A DNA stretch of 64,000 nt, taken from the NCBI GenBank assembly GCA_023525975.1, contig CM042030.1, positions 27,832,350-27,896,349 of the forward strand, written 5' to 3'. Positions 56,701 through 64,000 of the stretch are shown in pieces. Source of the DNA: Smallanthus sonchifolius (taxonomy: Eukaryota; Streptophyta; Magnoliopsida; Asterales; Asteraceae). The position numbers were made by a program, and so were the translations under genes. The number at the start of each line of letters is the position of its first letter. Position 1 is the first letter of the stretch. Below the pieces are notes generated by a model. That model ran no database searches. It was not told the DNA's origin and saw nothing but the letters and a program-made list of their open reading frames with translations.

Positions 56701-58262
56701 TATGAGGCAACGACGTTGGGTTGAACTCCTTAACGACTATGACTGCGAGATTCGTTACCATCCCGGCAAAGCGAATGTTGTAGCCGACGCTTTGAGTCGA
56801 AAGAACCATGTCATGCTTCAAAGTGTTCGAATTCAAACCGACATCCAAAACCGCATCTTAGAAGCTCAACACGTCTCAGTCACCGAGGGTAACATGTACG
56901 AAGAAATGTCGTGTGGTGTTGAACTTTTGCTTGAATCAAAACCCAATGGCTTACTTTATTACTTGAACCGTATTTGGATTCCCGATCGTGATGATCTCCG
57001 TACATTTCTCATGAACGAGGCTCACAAGACTCGTTATTCTATTCATCCTGGTGCGGATAAAATGTACCAAGATCTTCGCCAACAATATTGGTGGCCCGGT
57101 ATGAAAAAGGACATTGCTCTTTATGTTGCCAAATGTTTAACCTACTCCAAAGTCAAAGCCGAACATCAACGTCCTTCTGGTTTACTTGAACAACCGAAAA
57201 TTCCCGTGTGGAAATGGGAAAACTTAGCTATGGATTTTATTACCAAACTCCCTCGCACCTCGAGTGGTTATGATAGTATTTGGGTGATCATTGATCGTCT
57301 CACCAAATCTGCTCATTTCTTGCCTATCCGTGAAGACTATCGGGTTGAAAAACTAGCCCGAATTTACATTGATGAAATTGTGAGCCGTCATGGTGTTCCC
57401 TTGAACATAATATCCGATCGAGATGCCCGGTTCACTTCTCGATTTTGGCAATCTCTCCAAACTGCTCTTGGCACACGATTGGATTTGAGCACGGCTTACC
57501 ATCCCCAAACTGATGGTCAAACCGAGCGAACAATCCAAACACTTGAAGACATGCTTAGAGCTTGTGTAATCGATTTTGGTGGAAATTGGGATTCACATTT
57601 ATCCCTATTGATTTCTCTTACAATAATAGCTACCACACAAGTATCAACATGGCTCCATTCGAAGCTCTTTATGGTCGCAAGTGTCGTTCTCCTATCTGTT
57701 GGAACGAGATTGGTGAAGCACAAATCACCTGTCCCAAGCTAATTCAAGAAATATCCGACAAGATTATTCAAATCCGTGACAACATCCGAACATCGAGAAG
57801 TCGGCAAAAGAGTTATGCCGATAAACGACGAAAACCCTTGGAATTCCAAGTCGGTGACCTTGTTCTTCTTAAGGTGTCCCCGTGGAAGGGTGTGGTACGT
57901 TTTGGAAAGAAAGGCAGGTTAGTCCCTCGCTATGTTGGTCCATTTAAAATCCTTGAAAGAATTGGGAAGGTGGCTTACAAACTCGAGTTACCTCCATCTC
58001 TTGGCAATGTGCATCCTACATTTCATGTATCAAATCTGAAGAAATGTCTCGCCGATGAGGATCTCCATATACCGCTTGATGACGTGCACATTGATGAAAC
58101 GATGCACTTCGTTGAGAAACCGGTAGAAATTATGGATCGTGAAATCAAGCAACTCAAGCGAAGTCGTATTCCTATTGTTAAAGTTCGTTGGGAGTCGAAG
58201 CGTGGTCCTGAATTCACTTGGGAACGAGAGGACCAAATGAAGCTCAATACCCCCACCTTTTT
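53744..58262 (+). pseudogene. gag-pol: B2 gag-pol pseudogene
   Basis: Gag starts MPPCRAPAANANTD and has an Asn/Gly-rich linker (about 53832-53910), a WWNREK core and cysteine knuckles ending CYECGNPNHFRDQC. A TGA at 54377 breaks gag. An extra A near 55090 shifts the frame inside protease (FDTGADKSFVS), and a base is lost near 55613 before the RT. From there RT (FIDDILIYS), RNase H (YCDAS) and much of integrase stay open to about 57605, where another frameshift occurs. The integrase C-terminus and chromodomain resume until a last frameshift near 58247 removes the usual stop. Homologous to B1 and B3; decayed but with most catalytic motifs visible. Confidence 0.92.
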
Positions 58263-58287
58263 ACCGATGTCGTTGCTTCCTCTAACT

Positions 58288-58323
58288 AAATTTCGGGACG
58301 AAATTCCCTCAACATGGGGAGAC
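58288..58323 (+). promoter_or_regulatory. Pre-LTR hairpin and polypurine tract of B2
   Basis: AAATTTCGGGACGAAATT hairpin, then AACATGGGGAGAC ending at the LTR start. Confidence 0.8.
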
Positions 58324-58566
58324 TGTAACATTTCTGATTTTTAGTATCCGTATTTCAAATTCAATGTAATGCATTTTAAACCAAGTTCTAGTGCACTGTT
58401 TTTTTCTATTCGTACCATCAATTAAATACTATATTTCAATGTTAACCCGCAAATTTTACACGGTTATAACCAACTAAAACACTACATAAGTATCTATTTA
58501 TACAAATATGTCAAAGACCAAAGTTACAAGGCCTGATGTTGAAAATTTACAAGAAACCCTAATAGG

Positions 58567-58713
58567 CACGGTCGCGCCTTGTTCTGGCACGGTCTCGCCG
58601 AGTGCTTTGGCACAGTCGCGCGACTTGCTTTGGAACGATCGCGCCTGGTGCCTTAGCACGGTCGCGCCTGGTGCCTTAGCACGGTCGCGTCGCATATTGG
58701 CACGGTCGCGCCT
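58567..58713 (+). repeat. CACGGTCGCGCC array 1 in the B2 LTR
   Basis: About seven degenerate units of GCACGGTCGCGCC at 20-25 base spacing, upstream of the proposed leader exon. Rich in CpG. Spurious frames read through on both strands. Confidence 0.85.
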
Positions 58714-59317
58714 CTTGACAGTTGAAACGTAAAAACGATCTTTAATTCTAAACTCGCTCAATTCCGTAACGGTTATACACGTTTATCTGTTAATAATCAT
58801 CATTAGACGATTAAGCATCGACATTACACCTGAATTAACACCAATTATAGATTCCTAAGCTAAACCGTCGACCCTTCATTCTTGTTCACCGAATTCACTA
58901 TTCTGGTCTCAATTCTCTCAAACAAACGCATTACCATCCTCTCTAAAAACTTCTGAACGCACAGAAGCAGCCGGAGTTGCAACAGAAGACGCCGGAGATC
59001 AAATCGTCGTCGCCGGAACAAGTCCCTACCGTACTCAATCGATTCGTTATTCTTTCGGGTAATTGAAACCTTCCACACTTTCGTTTCAGTTCATAGATCA
59101 AAAGCCCCATGATAATTTGGGCTTTCATTATGGAAATCACCACGAACCCGAATCCACATTTTCGTTAAAAATGATTTAATCGAATAGAACCTTAGACACG
59201 TTTTAAATCCAATTAATCTATGCAAAAAGACTCGAAATAATCTAATGAGTGAAAGCCCTATGATTCCCAACCCTATTATTATAAGAATCGGTCAATTCGT
59301 TCCAGATTTGGAACAGA

Positions 59318-59596
59318 CACGGTCGCGCTAATCATCTTGCGCGGTCGTGCCTCATGAGACGCGGTCGTGCCGACTATCAGCGCGGTCGTGTCCTCCTGTC
59401 CAGACCCAATCATGCCCTTTGACTAATCTCAGTCGTGTCTTAGGATCATAGACACGATCGTGCCTGGCCAAGGCACGGTCATGCCTAATGATTTAGTTAG
59501 TTAAGCCTCAGTTTGATCAACACGGTCGCGCCCTGGCTAGCATGGCCGCGCCCGTGGTTTGAGCACGATCGTGCCCTTCCCAGTCACGGTCGTGTG
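59318..59596 (+). repeat. CACGGTCGCGCC array 2 in the B2 LTR
   Basis: About a dozen units, many reading GGTCGTGCC or GATCGTGCC, consistent with C-to-T loss at CpG. It occupies the intron 1 position where the other families carry the palindrome array. Confidence 0.85.
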
Positions 59597-60196
59597 TGAG
59601 TTAAATTCCTGGCAGAACTATAAATTTTATATATTTTTCAAACCATAAATATTCTGATTAGATTACAAAATAAAAATAGTTGATTTTTATAAAAATTACA
59701 CTTAATCTTATTTAGAAAGAACAAATATTTAATGGAAAAATTATTTATTTAAAGTTTATAAAATTTAATTTACAATTATTGCCAAACCTTTCATTTAAAA
59801 AGTATTTAAATGGTTAAGTTACATTTTATAAATAAATAAATAAAATAATGATTATTTATTTAATTTATATTTAAACAAAAATGATTAATTAATTATACTA
59901 ACTTATAACTAATACTTACAATGTTTTCATAAACAATAATTATTTACATTACTTATTTAATTATTCAAACTCAAACCTTAATCAAAATGTTCTAAAAATA
60001 CTCTTTCAAACTTTATATATTTTATTCAATACTCCAATTACAAATCAATGACTTTTTACACAAGTCCAAATACAACTTTAGAATTAAACTCTTGTGCACA
60101 CTATTAATACCATACACATTACACTTTAGGTTAACTCGTGCATTTCAAGGATCTTTAGTCTACCTAGTATCTTTGTTAGCTACGCCTTCAAACCAA

Positions 60197-60648
60197 GTGA
60201 GTATACATAGCCCCTTTTTACTCTTTTACATTTTTGGGGTGGAACATGAACATTATTCAAATTACATGTTTACATTTACACAAACAACACAAGTACAAAT
60301 CCTATTTACATTCATGTGTGCAATTTGAGCTTTATGCCCGAGTGCTAGGTGTGCTAACCTTTGTATGCGATTATGTGCAATCATTAACTATTCAAGCCGA
60401 CGGTTTTCAATGATAGATCTATTGAGTCTGACAAACCCACCCAGATTGGGGTGATTGATACCGACAACACAATTTTGTATGCTAGTTACAAAGGTTTGAT
60501 TGTACATGGTTACACAATAGCTGCTCCCCATAAATGCCTTATTTATCATGTTATGTAAGGATTTGTTTTACAACTATATGCTATCTATATACAAACCTGT
60601 GTTATACTCACCAACTTTTTAGTTGACTTTATTTTATTCATGTTTCAG
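60197..60648 (+). other. Predicted LTR intron 2 of B2, with pairing ends
   Basis: GTGAGTATA (60197-60205) pairs with TATACTCAC (60603-60611). GCCCC (60210-60214) and GGGG (60236-60239) form the small hairpin. The 3' site TGTTTCAG ends at 60648. Confidence 0.52.
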
Positions 60649-60877
60649 GTTCTAACGTGTGAGATTGTTCAAGATGTGCTACATATAGGATTGGACTTAG
60701 TTAATTTAAATAAAAGAACTCTATGTATTTTCAATTTTGTTCCATCTTGGATTTGGTTATGTTTGGATTATTTGCAATGAAATTTGACGTTTAATATATT
60801 CAATTTAGTCAACCTTGTGCTTATGAACAGTCTACATGTCCCGCCCCGATGATTCCGCCATCGGTCGGGGTGTGACA

Positions 60878-63800
60878 ACAACCTTCAAGTTTGTTATACT
60901 ACGAGCGTCTTTAAAAAATGAGCGCTCACTTGGTGGAATGGGGAAAAACGGGCTGAGGCGTTGATGTGGCAATGGCCTTACCATGAGATGAAGTGAAGAG
61001 GCTAATGACCAAGGAGTTTTGTCCTCGAAATGAAATGAAGAAAGTGGAGGCTGAGTTTTGGGATCTTACCAAAGATAGTGGTGAAAACTTGGTTTACATA
61101 ACTCGTTTCCATGAGTTGAGTCTTCTCCTGTCACACATGGTCACACCACTATCCCGGTGCATTGAGAAGCACATAGGTGGTTTTCCTATGAAAATTCAAG
61201 ACACCGTGCTGGGAAAAAATCCCACCACTCTTGAAAACGCCATACGCCTAGCCGCTACGTTAACCGACAATCACGTGAAGGCGGGTACGTTAACAAGAAA
61301 AGGTGCAAAGAAAACCAATGACAAGACAACTCCATCTGAAACAACCAAAGAAGACAATCCCGAACCTTCCCACAACAACCAGAAGCGTAAGGCTAGAAAT
61401 TTTGCTGTTGTTACCCCTGCTGCACTAATCAACCAAGTTGCACCTGTGGTCCAAAACTTGAACAAGAAGCCATATGTGGGCAATACTCCTTTATGCAACA
61501 CATGCAAATACCAACACTTCCCAAGTGTACTGTGCCATCTATGCACCAACTATGGAAGGTATGGTCATGTGGTCAACATTTGCCATTCTACACCTCCTGT
61601 TAATCAAGTGAACCTAGGAAACCGAGCCAATCAGCAAGTTGCCAATAAGTTGCACTGAATATTACTAATGGGCATGCTTGCTTTGAGTGTGGTGATCCAA
61701 ACCACTTTCAAAACTAATGCCAAAGATTGGCTAATGCAAACCAAGGTGGTGCTCGTGGGCGTGCTTTCAACATAAACGCCAATGAAGCTCACGCTAACAC
61801 GATGTTGTTAATGGTACGTTCCTCGTTAATAATCAATAAGCTTCCATTTTATTTGATACCGGTGGTGATATGAGTTTTGTGTCACATGAATTTGAGCCTT
61901 TACCTGCAAAAACATGAAATTAATTAGAGAAAACATTTACTGTTGAGGTAGCGGATGGTAAACCCATCACTATTGACTCCATTATCCACAATTATTCCCT
62001 TGAGCTTAATGAACACACCTTTCCTGTCAACCTCATACCAATGTAACTGGGAAGCTTTGATTTCATCATAGGTATGGATTGGTTGTCTATCCACCATGAC
62101 GAAGTAATTTGTTTTGAGAAGTGCATTCGAATTCCTCTTCTATTAGGTGACAAGTTAAGAATCTATGGTGAAAAGCCTAGTAATGGACTCAAACTCATGT
62201 CTTGTACTACGGCCCAAAAATACTTACGAAAGAAGTATGTAGCCTTCTTAGCTCATGTTGTTGAAAAGAAGGACAAAGGGAAGAGTATTCAAGACACTCC
62301 TATCATTCGGGATTTTCCCGAAGTATTTCCCGAAGATCTATCCGGTCTTCCAGCCGTCCGACAAGTGGAGTTTCGCATCGATCTTGTGCCCGGAGCTAAT
62401 CACGTAGCAATAGCTCCATACCGACTTGCACCTTCCGAAAAGCAAGAGCTTGTAAGTCAACTACAGGAACTTTCTGACAAGGGTTTCATTCATCCAAGTC
62501 ATTCACCATGGGGTGCACCTGTCTTATTTGTAAAGAAGAAGGATGGTTCATTCTGTATGTGCATTGACTATCGTGAGCTTAACAAACTTACTATCATAAA
62601 TTGATATTCGATCCGGTTATCATCAACTTCGTGTGCATGATGAAGACATCCCAAAAACTACCTTTTGTACAAGATACGGTCACTATGAGTTTATGTTATG
62701 CCTTTTGGGTTAACCAATGCACACGCGGTTTTCATGGACCTCATGAACCATGTATGCAAACCTTATCTTGATAAATTCGTGATCGTCTTCATTGACGACT
62801 TCTTGATCTACTCCAAAACTAAAGCGGATAATGAGCAACATCTTAGGTTGATTTTGGACCTTTTAAGAAAGGAACAACTATATGCCAAGTTCTCCAAGTG
62901 TGAATTTTGGTTAAATGAAGTTCAATTTTTGGGTCATATTGTCAACGAGAAGGGAATTCATGTGGATCCTGCTAAGATTGATGTCGTAAAGAATTGGAGT
63001 ACAACTAAAACCCATACTGAGGTTCGTTCATTCCTTGGTCTAGAGGGTTATTACCGTTGTTTCATCTCCAGTTTTTCCAAGATTGCTGTCCCTCTCACTA
63101 CTTTGACACATAAGGGTAAACCTTATGAATGGGGACCAAAGCAAGAAGAAACCTTTCAAACCCTCAAGCAAAAGTTATGCAATGCACCTATTCTAACTCT
63201 TCCTGATGGAAATGATGACCTTGTTGTCAATTGTGATGCATCAAATCAAGGTCTTGATTGTGATCTTATGCAGTGGGGCAAAGTGATCGCTTATGCATCA
63301 AGGCAACTTAAGATTCATAAGAAGAATTATACGACGCACGATCTTGAGTTGGGTGCGGTCGTCTTCGCGTTGAAGATTTGGAGACATTACCTTTATGGCA
63401 CAAAATGTGTGGTGTTTACCGACCACAAAAGTCTCCAACACATTTTCAATCAAAAGGAACTCAACATGAGGCAACGACGTTGGGTTGAACTCCTTAACGA
63501 CTATGATTGCAAGATTCGTTACCATCCTGGCAAAGAGAATGTTGTAGCCGATGCATTAAGTCGTAAAGAGCATGTCATGCTTCATTGTGTCAAAATTTAA
63601 ATCGATATTCAAATCTGTATTCTCTAAGCTCAACACGTCTCGGTCACCAAGGGTAACATGTACGACGAAATGTCATGTGGAGTTGAACTTCAATTGGAAA
63701 CCAAATCCAATGGCTTACTTTATTACTTGGATCGTATTAGGTGGTCCCCGATCGTGATGATCTATGTACGTTTTTTATGTACGAGGCATACAAGACTCGT

Positions 63801-64000
63801 TATTCCATACATCCCGGTGCGGATAAAATGTAGAAAGACCTTCACCGGCAATATTGGTGGCCCGGTATGAAGAAAGACATTGCCCTTTATGTAGCAAAAT
63901 GTCTTACATGTTCAAAAGTCAAAGCCGAGCATCAACATCCTTCCGGTTTGCTGGAACAACCGGAAATCCCCGTGTGGAAATGGGAGAATCTAGCCATGGA
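60878..64000 (+). pseudogene. gag-pol: B3 gag-pol pseudogene, cut by B2 insertion and window end
   Basis: Entry is in the gag core; the first 100 bases are frameshifted. Gag is readable at 60993-61658, but the final zinc knuckle is broken. The protease site reads DTGGD near 61857, followed by stops. The frame 62074-62604 covers the protease end and RT start. About 70 bases of the RT palm are missing near 62602, and a base is lost near 62694. RT and RNase H continue at 62698-63600 (FIDDFLIYS; the RNase H aspartate reads NCDAS). Integrase begins with stops and a frameshift and leaves the window. It is the most decayed element and the oldest layer. Confidence 0.9.

Larger units (their letters stand above)
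43764..60877 (+). mobile_element. B2 Ty3/gypsy element, interrupted by B1 and C
   Basis: Visible parts: last 85 bases of the 5' LTR (43764-43848), primer site, leader (43864-43970 and 53152-53743), gag-pol pseudogene, and 3' LTR (58324-60877). The rest of the 5' LTR lies left of B1. At its right end the bases ACAAC continue the gag of B3. The 85 visible 5' LTR bases match 60793-60877 with one difference (CAGGG for CGGGG). Confidence 0.85.
58324..60877 (+). repeat. B2 3' LTR
   Basis: 2554 bp, TGTAACATTTCTG to CGGGGTGTGACA. It has two CGCG-type arrays instead of the TCGAAACT palindromes. A plausible exon 1 (about 58860-59058) contains a GCCGGAG-rich leader, followed by GG|GTAATTG. Intron 1 would run to about 60129, exon 2 to 60196, and intron 2 to 60648. 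The AT-rich stretch 59620-60060 holds nothing recognisable; the 78-residue frame at 60092 is not a gene. Confidence 0.88.

Noticed and set aside
58567..58713. CACGGTCGCG units as a CpG island of a host gene promoter
   Set aside because: They lie wholly within the B2 LTR between recognised element boundaries, and no host exon is nearby.
60092..60328. 78-residue forward frame in the B2 LTR
   Set aside because: Low-complexity, overlaps predicted exon 2 and intron 2, with no counterpart in other LTRs.

Overview
The window is plant nuclear DNA made entirely of Ty3/gypsy LTR retrotransposons. I found no host gene, rRNA, tRNA gene or bacterial feature. Polyproteins run gag, protease, reverse transcriptase (RT), RNase H, integrase (INT), chromodomain-like tail. 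Primer binding sites match the 3' end of initiator tRNA-Met, and LTRs are 2.1-2.55 kb. This fits the Tekay/Del chromovirus lineage of a eudicot; Asteraceae is only a guess. I name the families A, B1, B2, B3, C and D.

Layout from the oldest layer inwards. B3 (60878-64000, +) is a decayed element leaving the window on the right. B2 (43764-60877, +) sits in the gag of B3. C (43971-53146, +) sits in the leader of B2, complete, with an open 1522-residue polyprotein and a TTTAT target duplication. B1 (37037-43763, +) sits in the 5' LTR of B2. The A array (738-37036, +) sits in the gag of B1 as LTR-internal-LTR-internal-LTR plus an older partial unit. D (19735-36010, -) sits in the last A LTR as LTR-internal-LTR-internal-LTR, flanked by one CGATT target duplication. 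That is five nested layers, two of them head-to-tail arrays. Positions 1-738 repeat the A-LTR/D junction and then jump into A coding sequence, which implies a tandem duplication of about 19 kb or an assembly join.

Only C and the two D copies keep long open polyproteins. D has lost the ATG used by its relative C. A, B1, B2 and B3 carry stops, frameshifts or deletions.

The most unusual signal is inside the LTRs. All five families for which an LTR is visible show the same predicted plan: short exon 1, intron 1 filled with tandem repeats, a 56-70 base exon 2, intron 2, then exon 3. In four families the intron 1 array is built from versions of one palindrome (TCGAAACT...AGTTTCGA). In B2 the array is an unrelated CGCG-type motif. 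In intron 2 the 5' splice site is complementary over 9-13 bases to a segment about 20-50 bases before the 3' splice site. The paired bases beyond the GGTGAGT core differ between families but stay complementary, which is the signature of a conserved RNA structure. A small GCCCC/GGGGC hairpin follows the 5' splice site in each family. Splicing is a prediction from sequence; the complementarity is directly visible.
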